Shown here: positions 1 through 9,400 of the stretch, piece by piece
How positions within the stretch are numbered: position 1 is the stretch's first letter
Layout: every line of letters starts with the position of its first letter
Assembly (NCBI GenBank): GCA_016916535.1
Contig: CP070276.1
Coordinates: forward strand, 1,984,001 to 2,048,000
DNA length: 64,000 nt
Direction of reading: 5' to 3'
Source of the DNA: Dysgonomonadaceae bacterium zrk40
GTDB lineage: Bacteria > Bacteroidota > Bacteroidia > Bacteroidales > Dysgonomonadaceae
Notes under the pieces: model-generated
Database searches by the model: none
What the model was told of the DNA's origin: nothing
What the model saw: only the letters and a program-made list of their open reading frames with translations
Position numbers and translations under genes: made by a program

Positions 1-70
1 ATAAAAATGTTTAATAACCTTACGGGATTTATCTTTACAACTTCAATTGCTGTACTACCCACATCTTTAA

Positions 71-646
71 TTACTTGACTCCTTCAAATACTTCAAAATA
101 ATTGGAATTGTTCTGAATTGTAAATTTGAAAATACATGAATTCATTTTTGGATTAAATCCCCCAAAATGATTGTCATTTTGATTGTGTTGGGTATTCATG
201 TGATTGGTCCAGGCGTTCCATTGGTCAGTTCCCGCCCAGTTGCTGTTGCCCCAACCTTGATTCATATTTCCCCAGCAATTGCCATCGTTCATCCAGGCGT
301 TATTTGTCCAACCGGATTGGCGGTTTGTGCAAAAATCATAATTATTGCGATTATGTCCATATTCAGCAAAAAAATCTTGTCCGGTATAACACACCATAAT
401 GCTGTCATAGTTTTGGTATAGTTGCATTGTAAAGGTTGAATCAAAATTGTAGGACAAACAATGCATACTAACTAAGCTATCGTTTATTAGCGTTACATTT
501 AATGTCGCCAGACTGGACTGATTAGTAGCTGTACTCTTAAGAGTACCTGTATATGTGCCGATTACGCTGGAAGCTAAAGTATTATCCAAGGGTGTTTCTT
601 CTTCCTTGTTACATGAATAAAAAAGGAATCCAACTACTGCTACCAT
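71..646 (-). CDS. Putative lipoprotein, Asn/Trp/Gly-rich
   Basis: Family not recognised. From the ATG at 646 the protein starts with a short hydrophobic stretch and a lipobox (LFYSC), so it should be lipidated and exported. Residues about 95-165 are rich in Asn, Trp, Gly and His. An upstream ATG (MKNTKVIFF) would give a normal lipoprotein signal peptide that joins this frame if the T-run at about 647-655 had seven rather than eight T. The true start is therefore probably upstream and hidden by a homopolymer indel or sequence error. It is the last gene of the minus-strand metal cluster. A metal-related role is suggested only by context. Confidence 0.6.
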   Translation of the reverse strand: MVAVVGFLFYSCNKEEETPLDNTLASSVIGTYTGTLKSTATNQSSLATLNVTLINDSLVSMHCLSYNFDSTFTMQLYQNYDSIMVCYTGQDFFAEYGHNRNNYDFCTNRQSGWTNNAWMNDGNCWGNMNQGWGNSNWAGTDQWNAWTNHMNTQHNQNDNHFGGFNPKMNSCIFKFTIQNNSNYFEVFEGVK

Positions 647-718
647 TAAAAAAAATAACTTTTGTATTTTTCATGCCAGTAAATAATTTATTTCGTTTCA
701 TTTTTCTATCCTCCTATT

Positions 719-1219
719 TTATTCCAATATAAATCCTGCATTTTTAACTTTTGCCTCCAATTCGCTATACGCAATTTGTTTTGGATTGTATTCAATCAGT
801 ACCTGGTTCGATTTACGATATAACTTAAAATCTTCAACACCTTTAATTCCGTTTAACAAAGTCGTCAATTTCTCGTTATCACCTTCTTTATGCTCAACAA
901 AACAGATTACGGTTTTTCTTTCATCAATTTTAATTGTAGTGATTTTATTATTATCATTAAGTTCAGCTTCTATATAGAGGGCAAAAGGTAAATCTGTCAA
1001 TTTTGTTTCCTCCCCGTTGTATTTAACAGTCATGTTTTTGTCTATCTGAACCGGCATGCAAGCCTGTGTTCCTAAAACACATATTACAATTCCGTCGTCA
1101 CCTAATTTTTCACCACCGACTGTTCCAATAATTTTTTCTGTTTCCTGCGCATAGATGTTCGCAATTGATACACCAAAAATCAATACTGTTGCTTTGATTA
1201 CATTTAATATCTTGTTCAT
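719..1219 (-). CDS. Secreted HMA-like domain protein
   Basis: A 166-residue protein with a signal peptide ending near residue 24 (ANIYAQ). The C-terminal ~65 residues have the length and strand/helix rhythm of a heavy-metal-associated (HMA) domain (VICFVEHKEGD to VKNAGFILE), but the usual CxxC pair is reduced to one Cys. The middle part carries two further Cys (VICVLGTQACMPV). Its position downstream of the CDF carrier and P-type ATPase suggests a periplasmic metal-binding or sensing role; that is inference. The 270 bases between it and the next gene (1220-1491) hold only a small GGCAAG/CTTGCC hairpin. Confidence 0.6.
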   Translation of the reverse strand: MNKILNVIKATVLIFGVSIANIYAQETEKIIGTVGGEKLGDDGIVICVLGTQACMPVQIDKNMTVKYNGEETKLTDLPFALYIEAELNDNNKITTIKIDERKTVICFVEHKEGDNEKLTTLLNGIKGVEDFKLYRKSNQVLIEYNPKQIAYSELEAKVKNAGFILE

Positions 1220-1491
1220 TTTACTTTTTTTATAAATTTTAAGTTATTGTATGCGAATTTTTTGTTTGATTTCGCTTTTCTGAAAGCGGGCAAGTTGCCT
1301 TGCCTGCCTTCAAAAAAAGCATCTAAATCTGTTACAATCCTTTGCTATTCAGAAAGGAATTGATTTTATATGAACCACTTGACTGGTTGTATGCATGTAA
1401 GGCTGAATTTGAACTAAACAACAATTCCATTTCAGAATAAAGTGGGTCGTCAGCGGGAATAACATTATTGACTCTAAAATTACTTCCATAT

Positions 1492-2286
1492 CTATTTTCC
1501 AAGTTTTAATATCCTGAAAGCCCCCCTGACCACAATTAAAAAAACAATTGCACCAATGATTAAATCAGGATACTTTGATTGGGTCAACAAAACCAATACT
1601 CCTGCTGCGATAACACCAGTATTGATAATAATATCATTCGATGTGAATATCATCGTGGCTTTCATGTGTGCTTCTTCACTTTTTGATTTTTGTAATAAAT
1701 AAAGGCAAACGGAATTGGCAATTAATGCCAATATGGAAACAATAATCATGGTTTTGAAATCCGGCACAGCTTCGAAACTGATAAATCTGCGTATTACTTC
1801 TATAAGCCCAATCAATGCTAAAGCCAGTTGAAAATAGCCACTCAGCTTTGCCACTTTTTTCTTACGGAACACAGTTGAACCGACAGCCCAAAGGCTAAGA
1901 CCATAAACAAGTGCATCTGCCAGCATATCCAACGAATCGGCAACCAAACCCATAGATTTAGAAATAAAACCCGTGGTAATTTCAATAATAAAAAATGCAA
2001 AGTTGATAATCAAAACCGTCCAAAGGAGTTTCGATTGTACCGATGAATTGTCCTTGAATTCATCCGCTTGGACAACAATTGTTTCTTGGAGTTGCGACCC
2101 TAAATTGAGTTCTTTCAGGTGATTCTCAATTTCAGAGCTTTCTTCAGAATGAAAGACAGTAAGTTTTCGGTTTTCAATATCGAACACCAAACTTTTAATC
2201 ATGGAAAGCCCTTCGAGTTTCATCCTGATAAGGGTTTCCTCGGAAGGGCAGTCCATTTTGGAAATGTGAAATGTACTCTTTTGCAT
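1492..2286 (-). CDS. HMA-CDF family cation transporter
   Basis: This 264-residue protein begins with an HMA-like domain (residues 1-70, motif KMDCPSEE, where CPSE replaces CxxC). A cation diffusion facilitator membrane domain follows, with about five to six membrane segments and the family-type acidic motif VADSLDMLADALVYG in the second one. CDF carriers exchange Zn, Cd, Co or Fe ions for protons across the inner membrane. The gene ends up 4 bp from the P-type ATPase gene (2291), so the two are very likely co-transcribed. The usual C-terminal cytoplasmic CDF domain is short or missing, which may be compensated by the N-terminal HMA domain. Confidence 0.8.
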   Translation of the reverse strand: MQKSTFHISKMDCPSEETLIRMKLEGLSMIKSLVFDIENRKLTVFHSEESSEIENHLKELNLGSQLQETIVVQADEFKDNSSVQSKLLWTVLIINFAFFIIEITTGFISKSMGLVADSLDMLADALVYGLSLWAVGSTVFRKKKVAKLSGYFQLALALIGLIEVIRRFISFEAVPDFKTMIIVSILALIANSVCLYLLQKSKSEEAHMKATMIFTSNDIIINTGVIAAGVLVLLTQSKYPDLIIGAIVFLIVVRGAFRILKLGK

Positions 2287-2290
2287 ATAG

Positions 2291-4786
2291 TTATTTTTTG
2301 TAGGCCAACAACCTCAAGGCATTAAATACCACAACAAGGGTTGAACCTTCGTGAATAACTACGGCAAGGCCTATGCCGGCCAGCCCAAAGATGGTTGCCG
2401 GAATAAGTAAAGTAACGATACCCAGGCTAATCCAGAGGTTCTGTTTTATAATACTTGTTGCTTTTCTGCTCAGGCCGATAGCAAAGGGAAGGGTTTCCAG
2501 TTTGTCGCCCATTAGGGCAATATCAGCGGTTTCGAGTGCCACATCAGAACCGGCCGCGCCCATGGCTATGCCCACGGTGCTATTGGCCATTGCGGGGGCA
2601 TCGTTTACGCCATCGCCTACCATTGCCACCTTCGATTCCTGCTCTTGCAGTTTCTTTATGGCATCTACTTTTTCCTCTGGCAACAGGCTGCCCCATGCAT
2701 CGGTCAAGCCTATTTCTTTGGCAACGGCATCGGCCACTTTCTGGTTGTCGCCCGTGAGCATGACCATCCGTTTGATTCCGATTTTCTTTAATTGCACCAG
2801 CGTACTTTTTGCTTCTGCCCTCGGGGTGTCCATTAAGGCGATGATGCCTACATAATCGTCATTCCGGCGAATAAGCATGGTGGTGTTCCCTTCGGCTTCG
2901 AGGGCTTTTACTTCTTCTACAATGTTTTTGGAAGGTTTTTTATCATCGAGGGCTTCATACAGTTCCAGGTTGCCTATATATACTTTATCATTCCCCAGTG
3001 CTGCCTTTATGCCTTTACCCAAAACGGCTTCCAAATCTGTGGCCTCGGGAATACTATTTCCTTCCAAACGTTTTTTACCGTCCCTTACCACCGCCTTTGC
3101 CAAGGGGTGGTCGCTCAGGTTTTCCACGGCAATTGCCATTATCAGCAATTCATTCTCATCGGTATTGTTCAGCGGAACTACTTTAGTGAGTTTTGGTTTG
3201 CCTTCGGTAAGTGTCCCGGTTTTATCGAAAGCCAGGGCGGTCAAAACCCCCAGGTCTTCCAACGGTCGCCCGCCCTTGATAAGCACCCCGCTTTTTGCGG
3301 CCCTGGCCACCCCGCTCAATACCGCACTGGGCGTGGAAATGGCCAGAGCACAAGGGCTGGCGGCTACCAGGACTGCCATGGCCCTGTAAAAGCTGTCGCT
3401 AAAATTTTCGTCTATGACCAAAAAAGCACCGAGCAATACAACCACCAATCCCAAAACAGCGGGAACGAAGTATTTCTCGAATTTATCGGTAAACCGCTGG
3501 GTGGGTGATTTCTGCGTTTGAGCTTCATTTACAAGCTTTACCAAACGGGAGAGGGTAGAATCTTTAGCTTCCTTAATAACCTTAACATCTAATGTGTTGT
3601 TACCATTGATTGTGCCCGAATAAACCCTGTTTTCGTCACTGATGTTTTTTTCGTTGGAATAGTCTTTTTCGGGATCTTCAACCGGTATTTTATCCACAGG
3701 AATACTTTCGCCCGTGATGGGGGCCTGGTTCACACTGCCTTCGCCGCTAACCACGACGCCATCTGACGGGATTTTGCTGTGTGGCTTCACCACGATGATA
3801 TCGCCTATACACAGTTTTTCAACACCTACTTCTTCAATCCTCCCGTTCTTTTTTAGAAAGGCGGTTTTAGGGGCAAGTTCAGCCAAAGCAGCAATAGATT
3901 TACGGGCTTTGTTCATGGCATATTGTTCGAGGGCATGGCCCATACTGAATAAGAACAGCAGCAAAGCGCCTTCGGCCCATGCACCCAGTATAGCTGCACC
4001 AATAGCGGCAACCAGCATCAAAAAATCAATTTCAAATCCACCTTTACGTACGGCTTCGAACGCTTCTTTGGTAGTGTAGAAACCGCCAAAGAAATAAGCT
4101 CCGATGTACAACGATAGGCTTACCCATGAAGAGACTGCATCTACGAAAGAAAGGCCAAAACCAATGGTCAGCAATATTCCCGAAAGGATAGAGAAAACCA
4201 ACTCCGTATTTTTACCAAACAGGCCGCCATGGGTATGTTCATGTTCTTCTCTTTCTTTTTCTTTGTGTTCAGGCTTCTTGTCTTTCGGTGCTTTCTCTGT
4301 TTCTTTGATGCCGCGAAGATATTCCCCGGCTTTTAAGGCAGTATCAGTTATTCCGAGGTCTTCTTTTCGTAAGGCTTTAACGATTGCCGCTTCATCCATC
4401 TGGCTTGTGTCGAACTCAGCCCGTACCATTCCCGAGGCAGAAACCGATACTTCAATCATACCGTTTAAGTCGCGCAGGTTACGCTCGATGCCGCGCGCAT
4501 GGCGCGGGTGGCGGATACCTTCTACGCCGATGAGCTTGTGCCCGATTTTTTCGGTAATGGATGCCCCGGTTTGCCGGGCAATTGAACGTACGCGGTCCAT
4601 GGAAATCAGTTCCGGGTTATAGTGAAAACAGAGTTGGGGCACGCCCTTATCTGCAGCTTCTAAAACATGGACTTTTTCCAGACCCTTTTGCTCCTGAAGC
4701 AGTGAGATAAGCTCCTGAACGCATTGGTCTTTTTCGTTTGGCACTTCGGGCAAAATGAGTGGTATTTCTATTTTTAGTTTTTTCAT
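2291..4786 (-). CDS. Heavy-metal-translocating P1B-type ATPase
   Basis: An 831-residue P-type ATPase exporting a heavy-metal ion across the inner membrane at the cost of ATP. Visible in order: two degenerate HMA-like segments (about 1-140, no CxxC), a His/Glu-rich linker (about 165-188), paired membrane helices, the A-domain motif (PITGESIPV), the transmembrane metal site SPCALAIS near residue 478, the phosphorylation motif DKTGTLTEG near 519, the hinge GDGVND, and HEGST near 811. SPC combined with HEGST is the pattern of the P1B-4 group (Co/Zn/Cd/Fe) rather than CPC-type copper pumps. It sits between the PII-like and CDF genes. The metal cannot be fixed from sequence. Confidence 0.9.
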   Translation of the reverse strand: MKKLKIEIPLILPEVPNEKDQCVQELISLLQEQKGLEKVHVLEAADKGVPQLCFHYNPELISMDRVRSIARQTGASITEKIGHKLIGVEGIRHPRHARGIERNLRDLNGMIEVSVSASGMVRAEFDTSQMDEAAIVKALRKEDLGITDTALKAGEYLRGIKETEKAPKDKKPEHKEKEREEHEHTHGGLFGKNTELVFSILSGILLTIGFGLSFVDAVSSWVSLSLYIGAYFFGGFYTTKEAFEAVRKGGFEIDFLMLVAAIGAAILGAWAEGALLLFLFSMGHALEQYAMNKARKSIAALAELAPKTAFLKKNGRIEEVGVEKLCIGDIIVVKPHSKIPSDGVVVSGEGSVNQAPITGESIPVDKIPVEDPEKDYSNEKNISDENRVYSGTINGNNTLDVKVIKEAKDSTLSRLVKLVNEAQTQKSPTQRFTDKFEKYFVPAVLGLVVVLLGAFLVIDENFSDSFYRAMAVLVAASPCALAISTPSAVLSGVARAAKSGVLIKGGRPLEDLGVLTALAFDKTGTLTEGKPKLTKVVPLNNTDENELLIMAIAVENLSDHPLAKAVVRDGKKRLEGNSIPEATDLEAVLGKGIKAALGNDKVYIGNLELYEALDDKKPSKNIVEEVKALEAEGNTTMLIRRNDDYVGIIALMDTPRAEAKSTLVQLKKIGIKRMVMLTGDNQKVADAVAKEIGLTDAWGSLLPEEKVDAIKKLQEQESKVAMVGDGVNDAPAMANSTVGIAMGAAGSDVALETADIALMGDKLETLPFAIGLSRKATSIIKQNLWISLGIVTLLIPATIFGLAGIGLAVVIHEGSTLVVVFNALRLLAYKK

Positions 4787-4798
4787 ATTCTTTAAATA

Positions 4799-5131
4799 TT
4801 AAAACCCGTTTTCCAGTCCTGTTTTCACCCGATACACTTTTTCAACATCGGAGACATAAATTAATCCATCGCCTGGATTTAATGTTTTACCATATTCCGA
4901 AATGATGTTTATTACCGTATTTATCTTTTCTTTTGCTACTACCATTTCAATTTTTGCCGTTGGGCTATCGGTTATGGAGAATTTTTGGGAAACAAACGCT
5001 TTGTCATCCTGAAATTTCCCTGTCCCTTCTGCAGTAGAAATGGTCATGTTTTCAAACCCAGCATCTTTTAAATGCTGAACAATGTCGTTCACTTTATTTG
5101 GTCTTATAAATGCTTTTATTTCTTTCATCAT
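4799..5131 (-). CDS. PII-like signalling protein in a metal efflux cluster
   Basis: A 110-residue protein of the PII (GlnB-like) fold: N-terminal KEIKAFIRPNKVNDIVQHL, a T-loop region around residues 35-60, and the C-terminal family stretch GDGLIYVSDVEKVYRVKTG. The GlnB uridylylated Tyr context is absent, so it is not a classical nitrogen PII. PII-like proteins next to CusAB-type RND pumps are known in Bacteroidota and are thought to sense metals or nucleotides. The gene lies between the RND adaptor and the P1B ATPase with gaps of about 10 bp on both sides, which supports a single operon. Confidence 0.8.
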   Translation of the reverse strand: MMKEIKAFIRPNKVNDIVQHLKDAGFENMTISTAEGTGKFQDDKAFVSQKFSITDSPTAKIEMVVAKEKINTVINIISEYGKTLNPGDGLIYVSDVEKVYRVKTGLENGF

Positions 5132-5141
5132 TTCCTTATTT

Positions 5142-6383
5142 TTAATGTTCGTGTTCTGTTTCTTCCTTTTTCATATCGGCCAATAAATAGTATGCCGCAT
5201 TCATTACTACCTGTGTATTTTCGGGCAACGGATTAATCAGTCGAATTTCGGTATATCCTTCATCTTTCAGACCAGGGATAACCTCAACCATCCTGAATGC
5301 CGTTTTATTTTCTGCTGCATCATCATCGTCTTCATCTCCATGCTCGTGCCCCTCATGGTTTTCTTCTCCGACATGTTTTTCAAGAGCCTGCTTGTCCAAT
5401 ATAAAAATGAATGATTTTGTGCCTTCAGCAACAATGGCATCATTGGGAAGTGCCCGCGTATAGTTTTCATCGGTATGCAAATGGCCGTTAATGTACATAC
5501 CAGGAATAAGTCCGGATACCTTCTCATTTATTTTTGCATGAACGTGAACTGCTCTCGAATTGGCCTCAAACTCTTTTCCAATGGCAAATATGGTTGCTGT
5601 TAATTCTTCGCTCGGGCGGTTTGATACTGTGAAATGAACTTTTTGACCTTCTTTAACAAGATACACATCTTTTTCATACACCATAAAATCGGCATGGATA
5701 GCGCTGTTGTCTGAAATAGCAAAAAGCTTGTTTGTTGCGTCAACATAGGTTCCCACCTTAATATTCACTTCATTAACAAAACCGTTAATAGGAGAATTAA
5801 TGTTTATGGTATTTGAAATATTGCCCTGCATAATTTTATCGGGCGAAAGATTCAGCAATTGCAGGCGTGATTTTAATCCTTCGTATTTTGCTTTTGCCGT
5901 ATTGTATTCCGCTTTTGCCTGTTGGAAGTCTCGGCCTGCACCAACATTGTTTTCAAACAATTCTTTTTGGCGTTCAAATTCCTGTTCCAGAAATTCAAGC
6001 CTGTTGGCAACTTCGGCAAAACTTTCCTGTAAGGCAATGTAATCCGGATGTTCAAGTACTGCCAATAATTGACCCTTGCTTACCCGGTCGCCATGGAATA
6101 CTTTTATCTCTTTTACATTCCCGCCAATAACAGCTGTAATATCGGCGCTGTTTGCAGGAGGTACTTCGAGTTGCCCGTTTGACTTTACTACCGTGGTTAG
6201 GTTGCGCATTTGAAAAGACCCCAATTTTAATTTCAGGGCTTCCCGTTGGTTTTTATTTAATATCACAATGCCTTCGGGGCTATGTTCTTCGTGTTCTTCG
6301 CCTTCTCCGGCTGTTTTGTTTTTTGTGTTGCACGATATTAATGTGGCGATTGCCATCAATGCTATAATTATTTTTGTATTCAT
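5142..6383 (-). CDS. RND efflux periplasmic adaptor (CusB/CzcB type)
   Basis: A 413-residue membrane fusion protein joining the inner-membrane RND pump to the outer-membrane channel. It has a lipoprotein signal peptide (lipobox LISCNTK), a HlyD-type barrel-sandwich with biotinyl-lipoyl half motifs (NVKEIKVFHGDRVSKGQLL; INGFVNEVNIKVGTYV), an alpha-helical hairpin at about residues 120-175, and a C-terminal domain with an acidic/His stretch (NHEGHEHGDEDDDDAAE, about 340-360) that may bind metal. It is 19 bp downstream of the pump gene in the same operon. Confidence 0.9.
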   Translation of the reverse strand: MNTKIIIALMAIATLISCNTKNKTAGEGEEHEEHSPEGIVILNKNQREALKLKLGSFQMRNLTTVVKSNGQLEVPPANSADITAVIGGNVKEIKVFHGDRVSKGQLLAVLEHPDYIALQESFAEVANRLEFLEQEFERQKELFENNVGAGRDFQQAKAEYNTAKAKYEGLKSRLQLLNLSPDKIMQGNISNTININSPINGFVNEVNIKVGTYVDATNKLFAISDNSAIHADFMVYEKDVYLVKEGQKVHFTVSNRPSEELTATIFAIGKEFEANSRAVHVHAKINEKVSGLIPGMYINGHLHTDENYTRALPNDAIVAEGTKSFIFILDKQALEKHVGEENHEGHEHGDEDDDDAAENKTAFRMVEVIPGLKDEGYTEIRLINPLPENTQVVMNAAYYLLADMKKEETEHEH

Positions 6384-6402
6384 CGTTACTATATTTTGTT
6401 GA

Positions 6403-9400
6403 TTATTTACCTGTTATGAATTTTAATTGGGCAGACAATTCGAAGTATTCTGCCTGTTGCATTAAAAAGTCTTGTTTTGTCCGTATGGCTGCTTCTGTGT
6501 TCTGAATAAACTGGACATAGTCGATACTGCCTAAACGGTACGCCAGGTTGGAAGCCTGAATTTGTTCGTCGGCCAGAGGCAATGCTTCTTTTTGATAATA
6601 GTTGATAACCTGTTGCAAAGTAAGGTAACGGCTGATTTGCTCGTTGTACCCGGCTTTCAGTTCCAGTTCCTTTTGCTCGTACTGTTGGTTTGCAATTTGG
6701 AAGTCAATTTTTGAAGCTTTGGTTTTGCCCGATTGTGAAAAGAAAGCCAGCGGGACAGAAATACCTACTTCCCATCCATAAAATCCTGAATTGCCGTCAA
6801 CCGACTGCCATTTATAACCCAAGTCTAACTTTGGAAGGAAATTGGCTTTTTCCGCTTTCCATGCCGATTCTGCCACATCAATCCCGGTTGAATAATAATT
6901 CAGCAGCGGGCTTTCGCTCAATGAATCAATTTCGGAAACTATATTGAAAGCATACTGCCCCAAATCCTGTATGTTAACATCTACCGCAATCGGGTATAAT
7001 AGGTATTGATTCAGAATTTGCAAGTTTGCCAAATAGTTGCTTTCAGCTTTCTTTAAATTTACCTGCAATTCTTTGTATTTGGCCGATGCCGAAAGATATT
7101 CGATTTTTGAAGTTGCCTGTGTATTGTAACGCAACTCCGCAGCTTTCTGAAAATCGGTGTACAAGGTGTCAAGGTCTTTAAATAGTTGCCATTGCTGTTT
7201 GGCATGGACTGCATTGTACCAGGCAAGACTAACATCACGAGCCAACGAATATTCGGTAAGTTCCTGACCGGATAAAGCTTGTTTTGTACGGCTGTTTGCA
7301 AGCTTGCTTTTAGCCGGTATGCCGAACAGGTCAATGTCTGTTTGTCCAATCCCGATTTTGTTTTGAATACCCGGTGCGTTGTTGCCTACTTCTTCTTTCC
7401 CGGTATAAATCGAAGTCGTTCCCAGTTCGTATGCCGTAGCTTTTAATGCTTCCTGTTTGTCAACTTCCAATTTGGCTGCCTTAATTGCCGGATAGTTTTC
7501 TTTTGCCCTTTCAATGGCTTGTGGCAATGTTATCGTAGAATCCTGCGCATTGGCATTTCCTGAAATTCCCAAACCTGCAATCACAACAAGAACGGTAAAC
7601 ATCCCTAAAGCTGTTTTTGGCATTTTTATTTTTTTAACGCCACTTTCAACAAATTTATAGAGAATAGGTAGCACAATAAGCGTCAACAAGGTTGATGTCA
7701 ACATTCCTCCAATCACCACAGTAGCCAAAGGGCGTTGAACTTCTGCTCCTGCCGACGTGGAAACCGCCATAGGCAGAAAGCCCAGAATATCGGTTGAAGC
7801 TGTTAATAAAATTGGACGGATACGCCGGATTGAACCTTTTTTAATAATGTCGTTTATATGGAGTTTGCCTTCTTCTTTCAATTCATTAAAACCGCTAATC
7901 AACACTAAACCGTTAAGTACCGCAACGCCAAACAGGACGATAAAACCTACGCCAGCCGAAATACTAAAAGGCATATCACGCAAATAGAGCGAAAATATAC
8001 CCCCAACAGCGGCAAACGGCACAGCCACATAAATCATTAGCGTTTGTTTAAACGACTTTACAGCGAAGAAAACCAACATGAAAATTAATGCCAAAGCAAG
8101 CGGAACAACCAGCGACAAGCGTTTTGAAGCCCTTTCGAGGTTTTCGAACGCACCGCCATATCGGATATAATAGCCGGTTGGCAGTTCTAGTTTTTCATCT
8201 AAGACAGATTGGATTTCTTCTACAAGCGATTTCACATCCCTGTCGGCAACATTAATCCCCACGTAGGTTCTACGGTTGGTATTGTCGCGGCTAATTTGCA
8301 TCGGTCCTGGCTGGTAACTAATTTCGGCCACTTCTTTTAAGGGAATTTGATTACCATCGGGAAGGGTTACAAATAAATTCCTGACATCGTCAATACTTGT
8401 GCGGTGTTCCTCATCCAGTCTCACAACAAGGTCGAACATCCGCTCGCCTTCGTAAATGCTTCCGGCAACGCCACCACTAAAAGCGGACTCAACAATGGTA
8501 TTGAGTTCCTTAATCTTCAGGTTGTAGCGGCCAAGCTTGTTGCGGTCGTAATGAACGGTAATCTGTGGCAATCCTCTTGTGGCCTCTGCTTTTACACCAG
8601 CCACACCATCAATACCAGAAACCAGCCCAGCAATTTCCGTAGCTTTATCAGCCAGTAATTCCAAATCATCGCCATACAGTTTAATGGCCACATCTTCACG
8701 GATACCAGTTAACAGTTCATTGAAACGCATTTCAACAGGTTGACTGAATTCATAATTGATACCGGGTAATACGCTGATTTTTTCTCTAACTTTATCAATT
8801 AATTCTTCTTTCGATGCGGCTTTTGTCCATTGTTTCTGAGGATTTAAAATCACAAATATATCTGCAATGTCCAAAGGCATTGGGTCCATGGGTAAATCTG
8901 CCACACCAATCCTGCTTTGAATACTTTCTACTTCATCAGGAAAGTTTTCCAAGACAATTTGTTCCAGTCGGGTAGAAGTTTTTGTGACTTCGCTCAATGA
9001 AGTTCCCGGCTTTAAAAATGCCTGAAAAGCAAAATCGCCTTCATCGAGTTTTGGGTTAAATTCGGCTCCCATCCGTGTAAACAGAAAACTGCCGGAAATC
9101 AAAAGCACAAAAGCAATTGTTATTACAATCCAACTTCTTTTCAATGACCAACCGATTACGGGAGTGTAAGCATTTTCGAGTTTCCCAATTATTTTATCGC
9201 CCCAGGTTTTTTTGTCTGTTTTAGGTGGTTGGAGGAATAAGGCTGCCATCATTGGAATATAGGTAAGGCACAATATTACCACGCCCAAAACGGCAAATCC
9301 AAAAGTCATAGCCATTGGTATAAACATTTTACCTTCAACACCCTGCAAGGCTAAAACCGGGATGAAAACAATCAAAATAATCAACTGACCAAAAAATGCT

